The notes: generated by a model from the letters alone, not told the origin. Numbered from the stretch's first letter, positions 1-6,376 are shown. The stretch: 13,180 bases of DNA from Clostridia bacterium BRH_c25 (GCA_001515955.1 LOES01000119.1:1-13180); one strand, 5' to 3'. A program made the numbers and translations.

Positions 1-1
1 C

Positions 2-607
2 AGGAAGCTTAAAAGCGGCGATGAGATAAATCTCAGGGAGGGCAATGCTTCCATACAGCAGCTAGCCAACAGGGTCCTTCCAGGGAAATACATACCGGAA
101 TACAAGCAGGACTGCCGCATAAGAGCCGTTTTGGGGCCCCAGGATGATTGCTTTACCGAAGAGAGTATAGAAAGATTTTTCAATTCCGGATATGAGGTGA
201 AAAATGAATCGGACAGGATGGGCTACAGGCTTTCAGGACCGATTCTTGAACACAAGTCCGAAGCGGATATAATTTCAGACGGAATAAGCCCGGGCGCAAT
301 ACAGATCCCCGGCCACGGCATGCCGATAGTCATGCTGGCCGACAGGCAGACTACCGGGGGATATACAAAAATAGCAACGGTGATCTCAACCGACATACCT
401 TTGATGGCACAGCTGAAGCCCGGTGACAGGGTAAGCTTTGATAAGGTTGATATCTGTGAAGCTCACAGGCTTCTGAAGGAATATGAGGATAGGATACAAG
501 CAGTAAAAGACTATGTGAACAGCAATCAGCTGAAGATTAAGCAGGAGAAACGCTATAATTTGAACATTGAAGGTACAAGCTATGAAGTGATGGTGGAGGA
601 GCTTTAA
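2..607 (+). CDS. pxpC: 5-oxoprolinase subunit C / KipA-type biotin-dependent carboxyltransferase-fold protein, 3' part
   Basis: This is the C-terminal two thirds (about 201 residues) of an AHS2/carboxyltransferase C-D domain protein; the start lies left of the window and the frame is open from base 2. The hallmark segment SPGAIQIPGHGMPIVMLADR followed by QTTGGYTKIATVI, then LKPGDRVSF, matches the KipA/PxpC and allophanate-hydrolase subunit 2 family. In bacteria, PxpC works with PxpB and PxpA to hydrolyse ATP-dependently the 5-oxoproline formed from glutamine or glutathione; in Bacillus the homologue KipA modulates the sporulation kinase inhibitor KipI. The family is clear, but which role applies cannot be told because the expected partners (pxpA, pxpB) would lie upstream. 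The reading frame ends with TAA and is followed directly by a terminator. A TTG near base 131 is internal to this frame and is not the start. Confidence 0.9.
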   Translation, partial: RKLKSGDEINLREGNASIQQLANRVLPGKYIPEYKQDCRIRAVLGPQDDCFTEESIERFFNSGYEVKNESDRMGYRLSGPILEHKSEADIISDGISPGAIQIPGHGMPIVMLADRQTTGGYTKIATVISTDIPLMAQLKPGDRVSFDKVDICEAHRLLKEYEDRIQAVKDYVNSNQLKIKQEKRYNLNIEGTSYEVMVEEL

Positions 608-616
608 TCAAAAAAT

Positions 617-657
617 AAAAAAGGACTCCGCTCTACGAGTGTCAGCCCTTTTTTTAT
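617..657. terminator. Bidirectional intrinsic terminator between pxpC and tRNA-Sec
   Basis: An imperfect stem (GGACTC...GAGTGTCAGCC region, with GU pairs and a bulge) is flanked by A-runs on the left and a T7 run on the right. Read on plus it ends pxpC; read on minus it ends in CCTTTTTT and would end the tRNA-Sec transcript. The stem is not perfect, so strength is uncertain. Confidence 0.6.
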
Positions 658-683
658 ATCTCAATTTTTAGGAAAATGCAATT

Positions 684-780
684 TGGCGGGAGTATGTGGG
701 AATCGAACCCACCCATGAGGCTACCAACCCCAGACACTGGTTTTGAAGACCAGAGGGCACACCAGCACCCATCTACCCCC
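684..780 (-). tRNA. selC: tRNA-Sec, anticodon UCA
   Basis: The minus strand reads as a 97-nt tRNA with encoded CCA. The 5-bp anticodon stem CTGGT/ACCAG encloses loop CTTCAAA, so the anticodon is TCA (bases 744-746), which reads UGA. Selenocysteine features are present: a 6-bp D stem (GGGTGC/GTGCCC, two GU pairs) with a tiny loop TGGT, a long variable arm with a stem TGGGG/CCTCA, and a T arm GTGGG-TTCGATT-CCCAC. The acceptor begins GGGGGTAG and ends ATACTCCC-G-CCA, giving seven pairs plus an apparent G-A mismatch at the eighth position, where most bacterial tRNA-Sec have a pair. It is charged with serine and converted to selenocysteine by SelA, then delivered by SelB; neither gene is in the window. 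A perfect 16-bp AT palindrome (781-796) abuts its 5' end. Confidence 0.95.
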
Positions 781-891
781 ATAATATTAATATTATCGGC
801 AGCTTTTCAGGGATTTATTTCGCCTCAACATCTACAGATGATATCATAATCTTTATTAAAAAGCAATGGGGAAGAAAAGCAGAAAATGCGT

Positions 892-968
892 AAAAAAACC
901 GAAACTTATTTGCTTAAGCAGATTGCCTCATTGAGGCTGATTCCACCTAGCTCATGTTCCGGTTTGTT
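892..968 (-). terminator. Structured 3' region / terminator of the SASP gene
   Basis: Directly downstream of the SASP stop, the minus strand carries outer arms AAACCGGAAC and GTTTCGGTTT followed by a T-run, enclosing an inner hairpin GCCTCA-A-TGAGGC and a palindrome TGCTTAAGCA. The closing stem plus T-run is a reasonable intrinsic terminator. The roughly 45-nt structured interior is larger than a plain terminator needs. Confidence 0.5.
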
Positions 969-973
969 TTCTT

Positions 974-1246
974 TCACTGACGAAACCTTTCTGGAGATAG
1001 GGCAATTTCCTGCTTCATCTGCTCGATGATTCTTCTTACCATTTCGCCGCCGACCTTGCCGCATTGCTTCGCTGACAGGTTGCCTTTATAGTCACTGGTG
1101 AAATCTATTCCAAATTCAGAGGCGATGGACTTTTTCAGGTTATCCATTGCTCCCTCGGCTTCAGGTACGAGAATTCTTGAGCTTCGCTTGCCCACTCTTT
1201 TCCCTGTTATAGTCTTATATGTGGTTTCAGTATTTTTTAACATCAT
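974..1246 (-). CDS. Alpha/beta-type small acid-soluble spore protein
   Basis: This 90-residue protein is a SASP: it carries DNLKKSIASEFGIDF and KVGGEMVRRIIEQ, matching the two conserved segments of alpha/beta-type SASPs, which coat forespore DNA and protect it from UV and heat, and are degraded by the GPR protease at germination. The SASP core starts near residue 34; the preceding basic tail (TGKRVGKRSSR) is longer than in classical Bacillus SspA/B proteins. A cysteine (AKQCGKVGG) sits where an asparagine is usual. The gene opens with two ATG codons in tandem; the AAAGGCGGTG ribosome site fits either, and the second (1243) has more normal spacing. A candidate sigma-G-type promoter lies just upstream. 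Expression is expected in the forespore. It marks the host as a spore former. Confidence 0.9.
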   Translation of the reverse strand: MMLKNTETTYKTITGKRVGKRSSRILVPEAEGAMDNLKKSIASEFGIDFTSDYKGNLSAKQCGKVGGEMVRRIIEQMKQEIALSPERFRQ

Positions 1247-1266
1247 AAAACACCGCCTTTCAGTAT

Positions 1267-1295
1267 TAGTATTCTATGGATGTTGCATTTGCATG
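1267..1295 (-). promoter_or_regulatory. Candidate forespore (sigma-G-like) promoter of the SASP gene
   Basis: On the minus strand, CATG (1292-1295) and AATACTA (1267-1273) are 18 nt apart and lie about 21 nt upstream of the first ATG. AATACTA differs by one base from the sigma-G -10 consensus CATACTA. The -35 match is partial. The call leans on the known forespore expression of SASP genes. Confidence 0.4.
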
Positions 1296-1335
1296 AGTTG
1301 AAAATATAGGATAATTAAAAAGAAAAATGAAAATG

Positions 1336-2259
1336 CTACAATATAAAATTAGTAAGTACATACACAGTGAGCGGCAACGTAAGAATGCTTAAAAGTGTGG
1401 TTATAAAGACACCAACTGAGGCAAATAATGGCTCTGAATCAAACTGCTTGGCAAAAATTGCATTTGTTGCTCCGGCAGGCATGGCAGCCATTATGGTGCA
1501 AATTGAAATTACCATGGTATTAAAGCCCATAAGCTTTAAAATATAGGCTGTTGCAAAAGGAAGTATTAGAAGCTTTATTGCCGATACCAGATAAACCTTT
1601 TTGTTTGAGACAAGCTTAGCAATATCTATTTCTGCTATTAACGCTCCAATAAGAAGCATTGATAGGGGAGTTGTCATTTTGCCTGTCAGCTCAAAGGCTG
1701 AATAAAGGGTATATGGCAGTCGGAGCTTGAATAAAAACATTATAATTGCAATGAAAGACGAAATAGAACCAAGGTTCAGGAGCTTTTTCAGTTCTACTTT
1801 TTCCTGCCTGTCAAACAGCAGTATTCCATAGGTCCAGAGAAAGATTATAAACACAAGATTCACAACAGTCGCATAGAGGACCCCGACTTCTGAAAAAAAT
1901 GCTTCAGCAACGGGATAGCCCATGAAGCCTACATTCCCGAAGACTATAAGGGCAATAAATACATTGGCGGTTTTTTTATCATAGTGCAGAGTTTTTACGG
2001 TCAGCATACACAAAATTATCGTTAAAATATAAGAAACTATTGTGATTATGAGTATGCTGATCATATTTGGAAGCACTTCACTGGTTCCTTCAAAATTGGT
2101 AGATGAGAGTACAAGAGCCGGAAGCGCAACTTTCATAAGTAGTTCGGAAATGGAATCCTGTATGTCGTTGTTAAGAATCCCTGATCTTTTTGCCGCTGCT
2201 CCCATAAACATAATAATAAACAATATCAGTACCTGACTTACTGCTGTATTGAAATCCAT
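1336..2259 (-). CDS. AEC (auxin efflux carrier) family transporter
   Basis: A 307-residue integral membrane protein of the AEC/bile-arsenite-riboflavin-type superfamily. The sequence is mostly hydrophobic helices, with the family segments SELLMKVALPALVLS near the N-terminus, IALIVFGNVGFMGYPVAEAFF in the middle, and MAAMPAGATNAIFAKQF near residue 270. Bacterial members export or take up small organic acids such as malate or malonate; the substrate here cannot be inferred. The ATG at 2259 is preferred over an in-frame GTG at 2265 because the GTG lies inside the GGGGTG ribosome site. The gene ends 89 nt upstream of the SASP start with no clear terminator. It diverges from the coiled-coil gene at 2406, leaving a very AT-rich 146-nt shared upstream region. 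Confidence 0.88.
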   Translation of the reverse strand: MDFNTAVSQVLILFIIMFMGAAAKRSGILNNDIQDSISELLMKVALPALVLSSTNFEGTSEVLPNMISILIITIVSYILTIILCMLTVKTLHYDKKTANVFIALIVFGNVGFMGYPVAEAFFSEVGVLYATVVNLVFIIFLWTYGILLFDRQEKVELKKLLNLGSISSFIAIIMFLFKLRLPYTLYSAFELTGKMTTPLSMLLIGALIAEIDIAKLVSNKKVYLVSAIKLLILPFATAYILKLMGFNTMVISICTIMAAMPAGATNAIFAKQFDSEPLFASVGVFITTLLSILTLPLTVYVLTNFIL

Positions 2260-2405
2260 AAACACACCCCGGATATTATTCTATAATAATTGTGTAATAA
2301 AGTTGCATTATAAAAATAAATATATCATAGATTTATATATATGTACATAAATGGCCTTTGGTACCTTCTGATGAGTGGATATAAAGTTCTTTGGGGGAGG
2401 AGAGT

Positions 2406-2756
2406 ATGATTGATAACAACAGGGAGGATTGCCTTCTTACGGAAATATGCAAGCTGAATGATATCCTGACACCGCTTGTAAGCTCATACAGGTTATCTGT
2501 TGGAGCGGCGGAGGAGTTCAACAAGATTGCTCTGGCACACAGGAAGGATGTTGAGGATGCTATAGACCGGGCAGATGATTTGGGGCATATGGTTGATGAG
2601 GTGCGGAAAAAGCTTAAAAAATATATGAAAAGGTATTTTACTGAACTTGATTATAAGCTGAAATATATGGATGAGCTTCTGGAAAAGGCTGCAATGCGTG
2701 AAAAATTGGAGTCTAAGCTCAATAAGCTGTCAGAGGAGAAAAAAGAGGACATTTGA
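2406..2756 (+). CDS. Small coiled-coil protein of unknown function
   Basis: I do not recognise this 116-residue protein. It is highly charged and predicted almost entirely alpha-helical. From about residue 45 to the end it is rich in K, E, D and R with heptad-like leucines (YKLKYMDELLEKAAMREKLESKLNKLSEE), suggesting a coiled coil. There is no signal peptide or membrane segment; two cysteines lie near the N-terminus (DCLLTEICKL). The ATG at 2406 is chosen because a strong GGGGGAGGAG site sits 3-10 nt before it; an upstream in-frame TTG (2391) overlaps that site. Its last 13 bases form the left arm of the terminator hairpin that serves the convergent minus-strand operon. Coding is supported by the strong ribosome site and the codon pattern, but function is unknown. 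Confidence 0.75.
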   Translation: MIDNNREDCLLTEICKLNDILTPLVSSYRLSVGAAEEFNKIALAHRKDVEDAIDRADDLGHMVDEVRKKLKKYMKRYFTELDYKLKYMDELLEKAAMREKLESKLNKLSEEKKEDI

Positions 2757-2776
2757 GTGAACTTCAAATATCCTCT
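2744..2776 (-). terminator. Strong intrinsic terminator of the rubrerythrin-like/oxidoreductase operon
   Basis: A 13-bp stem with a single C-A mismatch (AGAGGACATTTGA pairing with TCAAATATCCTCT) and a 7-nt loop. On the minus strand it is followed by a T6 run (bases 2743-2738). The left arm is the 3' end and stop codon of the convergent coiled-coil gene. On plus there is no proper T-run, so it acts mainly on minus. Confidence 0.85.
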
Positions 2777-2781
2777 GAAAT

Positions 2782-3978
2782 TTAGAGTTTTTCTATAAGC
2801 TCCTTTATACTAATGTTGTCTCTCGCTACCGGAAGCTTGGCTTTCTGCTCTGCCGCCTTTTTGATTTTCATAGGCAGACTTGGGTCGCCAAAGACAATAG
2901 CTGCCGTTATGATGTCATCCTTGATCAACAGCTTGGCATACCTTCCATTTTCGGTGTCAAGCTCAGCAATCGCTATGGAATCTTCTGCGAACACATCTCC
3001 AATGGAGAACATGGTTATTCCTTTGATTTTAAGACTGGTGAAGGGTTTTGTCTCGGCATATTCCAGTTGACCGCCGGCTGCATTGTTTCCTGCAACTTTA
3101 CCCTGAGCAACTGCAATAGGCCAGATGCTGAAGTTTTTGCCATTATACTCGGCTATGTCCCCTGCTGCAAATATTCCTTCAATATTAGTCTTCATATGCT
3201 CATCTACGGCAATTGACCTTCCTATATTGAGGCCTGATGAGGCGAAGGGCTGGATATTTGCTTTAACTCCGGTAGAAAGAATAACAAAATCTGATTTAAT
3301 AGCTGTTCCATCTTTAAGCTTTACATACTCTGCCTTGCTGCTTCCTACGATTTCCTGCACCTGTGCGTTCAGGAACACTTGTATTCCCTTGGAGGATATT
3401 GCGTTAAGCAGAAGTGCTGCGCCCTGCTCATCTATCTGCTTTGACAGCAGTCTGGGGGAATGATCTATAACGTTAACATCACAGTCAAGCTGTCTTATTG
3501 CCCATGCCATTTCAAGGCCCAGAAGGCCGCCTCCGATTATTGTACATGTCCTGTCCCTGCCGGACAGCTTTCTGATCTTATCGGCATCCGGCAATGAACG
3601 TACAGGGAAGCAATTCTCCATGTCCGCTCCCGGGATCGGCGATACATTACCGCTGCTTCCAAGCGTTATGACGAGAGCATCGAATTCAAGCAGGCCCGCA
3701 TCAGTAAAAATGGTTTTCTTTGATGTATCTATTCCTGTAACTCTTGTATTCTTACGGATGGTTATATTGTTTGCGTTATACCAGGAATCATCATAGGGAA
3801 AAAGCTCCTTGTAAGAGGCCTCCCCCGATATGTAGTCGGGAAGCCTGGTCCTCACATAGGTGTTCATAGCTCCCTCTTCGAGTATTATGATGCTGCTGTC
3901 CGGATCCTGCTCCCTTGCTGCTTTTGCAGCATTTAACCCTGCAATGCCTCCGCCGGCAACAACTATTCTTCTGCCCAT
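2782..3978 (-). CDS. FAD/NAD(P)-dependent oxidoreductase, NADH:rubredoxin-reductase type
   Basis: A 398-residue two-dinucleotide-binding-domain flavoprotein. The N-terminal FAD site is GGGIAG (residues 9-14), the NAD(P) site GGGLLG (149-154), and the second FAD-contact motif is FAAGD (270-274). YVRTRLPDYISGE (41-53) is typical of the NADH:rubredoxin oxidoreductase / nitrite-reductase N-terminal subfamily. No redox-active CxxC pair is seen, which argues against thioredoxin- or lipoamide-type reductases. The ATG at 3978 has AAGGGAGTG in front; a longer frame reading from TTG lacks such a site. It follows the rubrerythrin-like gene by 16 nt, so the two are co-transcribed and it probably feeds NAD(P)H electrons, directly or through a rubredoxin, to that diiron protein for peroxide or oxygen reduction. 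The electron acceptor is inferred from context only. Confidence 0.87.
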   Translation of the reverse strand: MGRRIVVAGGGIAGLNAAKAAREQDPDSSIIILEEGAMNTYVRTRLPDYISGEASYKELFPYDDSWYNANNITIRKNTRVTGIDTSKKTIFTDAGLLEFDALVITLGSSGNVSPIPGADMENCFPVRSLPDADKIRKLSGRDRTCTIIGGGLLGLEMAWAIRQLDCDVNVIDHSPRLLSKQIDEQGAALLLNAISSKGIQVFLNAQVQEIVGSSKAEYVKLKDGTAIKSDFVILSTGVKANIQPFASSGLNIGRSIAVDEHMKTNIEGIFAAGDIAEYNGKNFSIWPIAVAQGKVAGNNAAGGQLEYAETKPFTSLKIKGITMFSIGDVFAEDSIAIAELDTENGRYAKLLIKDDIITAAIVFGDPSLPMKIKKAAEQKAKLPVARDNISIKELIEKL

Positions 3979-3994
3979 GGAATCACTCCCTTGC

Positions 3995-4474
3995 TTAAAT
4001 AGTGTTAATAAGGCTTGTAAGGTCAATCAGATGCTTTTTTTCCTCATTCAGTATCATAGAGAGTATATGCAGCACTTCGGCTGATTTGGTGTTGCTGATA
4101 ATTTCATTGTAAAAGAGTATAGAATTCTTCTCCGAGTTTATTCCAATATTCAATGCATCCTTCATGGAGCTCATATTTTTAATGCTGTCCAGCTCTTTCT
4201 CTTTGAAAATCTTGTTTTCCACGAGTGCTTTCATGTATAATGAGACATTTTCATCGTAAAGGTAGTCATCACTTAAATTGCTTGTCTCAGAAAGCATCTT
4301 GTGGAGGTTGGAAAACAGCTCTGCATGCCTTTTTTCCTGTTCCTCAAGCAATATAAATATGCTCCGGAGCTTTTCATCCTTGGCAAGAGCGGCAGCTTTG
4401 CCATAAAACTCCTGACCTTCCTTTTCCATATCCATAGCAATTTTTGTAATTTCCAGGTTATTGTATTTTTCCAT
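3995..4474 (-). CDS. Rubrerythrin-like ferritin-family diiron protein (no rubredoxin domain)
   Basis: A 159-residue four-helix protein with two diiron half-sites: E17 in MEKEGQEFY and E47xxH50 in EEQEKRH, then E115 in SEKNSILFY and E145xxH148 in EEKKH. This is the rubrerythrin/ferritin-like pattern. It has no cysteines, so the rubredoxin-like iron domain of classical rubrerythrin is missing and electrons must come from a partner, most simply the flavoprotein 16 nt downstream. Such proteins reduce hydrogen peroxide in anaerobes. The ATG at 4474 follows a consensus GGAGGTG; an in-frame GTG at 4486 is part of that site. An extended -10 promoter lies upstream, although read-through from alaX is also possible, since I see no terminator in the 107-nt gap. 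Confidence 0.87.
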   Translation of the reverse strand: MEKYNNLEITKIAMDMEKEGQEFYGKAAALAKDEKLRSIFILLEEQEKRHAELFSNLHKMLSETSNLSDDYLYDENVSLYMKALVENKIFKEKELDSIKNMSSMKDALNIGINSEKNSILFYNEIISNTKSAEVLHILSMILNEEKKHLIDLTSLINTI

Positions 4475-4541
4475 AATAATAAGCACCTCCAGCTTTTTTC
4501 ATAATATCTTTGTTTTAAATACCCCAAGGCTTCATTATAGT

Positions 4542-4550
4542 ATTATAACA
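4542..4550 (-). promoter_or_regulatory. Candidate extended -10 promoter for the rubrerythrin-like operon
   Basis: The minus strand reads TGTTATAAT, an extended -10 (TGnTATAAT), about 68 nt before the start codon; no good -35 is visible. A second TATAAT overlaps a few bases downstream. The surrounding AT-rich dyad resembles one half of a PerR box, but the match is too weak to call. Confidence 0.4.
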
Positions 4551-4581
4551 TAATATGTATATTTCCTGCCTGTTTTTGCTG

Positions 4582-5784
4582 TCAGCGTGAATTATTAGCC
4601 TTCAGCAAATTTTCAGCAGAATTCAGGAAGTCATCAAGTCTTTCTACCCTGCTGCCTCCTCCCTGGGCTGTTCTTGCATTACCGCCGCCTTTTCCGTCAA
4701 TAACAGGCAGCACCGCTTTAAATAATTCATTCATATCTATATCAACATCCTCCGAGCGGGTGAATATGACCTGGGCGCTTTCGCTTCTGCATGCCAGGAG
4801 AGCAACAGTACCCGGTACTTGTGTAAGGTACTGTGCAAGCAGTTTTGCATCGTTTATACTCCTGTTGTCAAAGATTCTGCTTACCAATCTTATTCCCGAA
4901 ACTTCAGGACATTCATTTATAATATTGTCGGCTTCATATTTTATCAATTCCTGAGTAACTGCTGAAAGCTGCTTTTCAGTATTCTTCAAGTCAATTACCA
5001 CCTTATTCACTGCTTCTACAATTTCGGAATCCCTGACAGACAGCTTTTCTCCAAGAGCTTTGGTGATGGAATTCTGAAGACCATAGTCCTTCAAAGCTCT
5101 GCTGCCGCATACAAATGTGAATCTGAAGCCTCCTTTACATTTTTCCCAGTTCTTTATCTTTATCATGCCTACTTCTCCGGTCGCACTTACATGGGTGCCA
5201 CCGCAAGGAGAATAGTCAATATCCTTTACTTCAACTATCCTGATATTCTCGGTAACCTTTGGCACTTTTCTCAAGGGAATGCTCTTCAGTTCTTCTTCAG
5301 TCACTACTCTTGCAGTTACAGGCAGGTTACTGTATATAATATCATTTGCCATATTTTCAAGGTGCTCGGCATCATTAGCACTGAAGCTATCAATGTTGAT
5401 CTCGATGCTTATAATATCCTTACCCAGGTGGAAGCTGTCGGTGCTGCCCTTAAGAAGCTTTTCAAAGCAAGCGGACAATATATGCTGGCCGGTATGCTGC
5501 TGCATGAGGTCAAACCGGCGCGACCAGTCGATAAGTCCTTTTACTTCCTTTGCCTGTGGCTGCCTTTCAACTATATGAAGAAGCTCCCTGTTCTTTTCAA
5601 TTACCTGCAATACACTTGCCTCATTCAAATATCCGGTGTCATAGGGTTGCCCTCCTCCTTCCGGATAAAAGGCTGTCCTATCCAATATTATTCCATATTT
5701 GTCCTCAAAGGGAAGGACTTCAAGAATCTTGGCCTCGAACTCCTTTAAGTAAGGATCATTGTTATACAATCGCTCAGTTCTCAT
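4582..5784 (-). CDS. alaX: Alanyl-tRNA editing protein (AlaX-L type) with DHHA1 domain
   Basis: A 400-residue stand-alone homologue of the alanyl-tRNA synthetase editing module, which hydrolyses Ser or Gly mischarged on tRNA-Ala. The zinc site is intact: HTGQH (H97, H101) and CGGTH (C194, H198). The N-terminal TAFYPEGGGQPYDTG segment is the conserved domain entry, and the C-terminal DHHA1 domain ends with GKGGGNARTAQGGG (from about residue 364), as in AlaRS. The length matches the long (AlaX-L) class. The ATG at 5784 follows GGAGG by 5 nt; the slightly longer frame begins inside the ribosome site. Its 5' leader runs straight into the heptamer repeat array. It is followed in the same direction by the rubrerythrin-like gene. 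A long open frame on the opposite strand (5191-5748) is its shadow. Confidence 0.93.
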   Translation of the reverse strand: MRTERLYNNDPYLKEFEAKILEVLPFEDKYGIILDRTAFYPEGGGQPYDTGYLNEASVLQVIEKNRELLHIVERQPQAKEVKGLIDWSRRFDLMQQHTGQHILSACFEKLLKGSTDSFHLGKDIISIEINIDSFSANDAEHLENMANDIIYSNLPVTARVVTEEELKSIPLRKVPKVTENIRIVEVKDIDYSPCGGTHVSATGEVGMIKIKNWEKCKGGFRFTFVCGSRALKDYGLQNSITKALGEKLSVRDSEIVEAVNKVVIDLKNTEKQLSAVTQELIKYEADNIINECPEVSGIRLVSRIFDNRSINDAKLLAQYLTQVPGTVALLACRSESAQVIFTRSEDVDIDMNELFKAVLPVIDGKGGGNARTAQGGGSRVERLDDFLNSAENLLKANNSR

Positions 5785-5802
5785 ACGTACCTCCAAAATC
5801 TT

Positions 5803-5832
5803 AGATACGAGATTCGAGATTCTAGATTCGAG
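5803..5832. repeat. Degenerate heptamer array, left arm (4 units)
   Basis: Four tandem 7-bp units: ATACGAG, ATTCGAG, ATTCTAG, ATTCGAG (5805-5832). They are the reverse complement of the units in the right array. The 30-bp block 5803-5832 matches the reverse complement of 5946-5975 at 26 of 30 positions, so the two can pair as a long stem. The array starts only 18 bp upstream of the alaX start codon, inside its leader. Confidence 0.9.
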
Positions 5833-5917
5833 GAATATCTGGGTATTCCTAATATGAAACTTTTACTGGATACATCTTCATCGATATAATGCAAAACGAT
5901 GGGAGAACTATCACCCA

Positions 5918-5975
5918 CTCGTATCTCGTATCTCGCATCTCGCATCTCGGATCTAGTATCTAGTATCTCGTATCT
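5918..5975. repeat. Degenerate heptamer array, right arm (8 units)
   Basis: Eight tandem 7-bp units: CTCGTAT twice, CTCGCAT twice, CTCGGAT, CTAGTAT twice, CTCGTAT, then CT. Variation is confined almost wholly to the third and fifth positions. The last 30 bp are an inverted copy of the left array. The 85-bp spacer between the arms holds smaller dyads (GGAATA/TATTCC; CATCG/CGATG; GGG/CCC). No gene is visible across 5785-6112. Confidence 0.92.
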
Positions 5976-6050
5976 GATGTTTTATTTCCAGTTTATCATT
6001 TCCATTAATGCAGTTCAATAATACCGGCAATGTATTCTTGCGGGGTGAAG

Positions 6051-6079
6051 TGAGTCATTTTTCCGTACAAAGCATACTA
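6051..6079 (+). promoter_or_regulatory. Candidate forespore (sigma-G/F-like) promoter for the holin-like gene
   Basis: CATACTA at 6073-6079 is an exact match to the sigma-G -10 consensus. TGAGTC at 6051-6056 matches TGAATA at 4 of 6 positions, with 16 nt between (one short of usual). The gene starts 34 nt further on. This suggests forespore expression; it is a motif match only. Confidence 0.45.
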
Positions 6080-6112
6080 TGTAATAGAATCAGCGAAAGG
6101 GGGAATTTCTTG

Positions 6113-6376
6113 ATGAACCTGAACGAAACAGTGTTAATACCTATAATAATGTCCATAGTAGAAATGGTAAAGGGACTTGGACTGCCACGGAAATTTTCGG
6201 CGCTTGTAGCTGTGGTAGTAGGAGTGCTTCTCGGTATATTCTTTGTAGAGCCTCATTGCTTAAGAGTAGGGATTCTAAAGGGTATAGTGTATGGGCTTAC
6301 AGCATCGGGGCTTTATTCAGGCACTAAAAATACCTTTGAACAGATGAAAAGTAATAGGGACAAGGAAAACAAGTGA
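6113..6376 (+). CDS. Small holin-like membrane protein
   Basis: An 87-residue protein with two or three hydrophobic segments (about residues 5-20, 27-45 and 49-66) and a charged C-terminal tail (KSNRDKENK). The pattern VLIPIIMSIVEMVKGLGLPRKF ... VVVGVLLGIFF ... GLTASGLYSG resembles phage holins of the Dp-1/LLH type, which form membrane lesions for endolysin release. There is no lysin gene or phage context, so this is probably a domesticated chromosomal copy. The ATG at 6113 lies 9 nt after AAAGGGGG; the adjacent TTG at 6110 is a possible alternative. Its upstream sequence carries a sigma-G-like promoter, so a sporulation role is possible but unproven. An AT-rich 8-bp hairpin (AATTCTTT/AAAGAATT) follows the stop. 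Confidence 0.75.
   Translation: MNLNETVLIPIIMSIVEMVKGLGLPRKFSALVAVVVGVLLGIFFVEPHCLRVGILKGIVYGLTASGLYSGTKNTFEQMKSNRDKENK

Noticed and set aside
781..796. Perfect 16-bp palindrome ATAATATTAATATTAT next to tRNA-Sec
   Set aside because: Pure A/T palindromes of this size are not rare in AT-rich DNA, and it gives no convincing promoter for the tRNA; left as a note only.
4533..4550. Possible PerR box at the rubrerythrin-like promoter
   Set aside because: Only one half (ATTATAA) fits the consensus; the other half does not, and AT-rich promoter sequence gives such half matches often.
5191..5748. 185-codon open frame on plus opposite alaX
   Set aside because: alaX is fully supported by zinc motifs, domain order and ribosome site; the opposite frame has no ribosome site and no recognisable domain.
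5918..5975. Short regular repeats that might be a CRISPR array
   Set aside because: The unit is 7 bp in direct tandem without unique spacers, and no cas genes are present.
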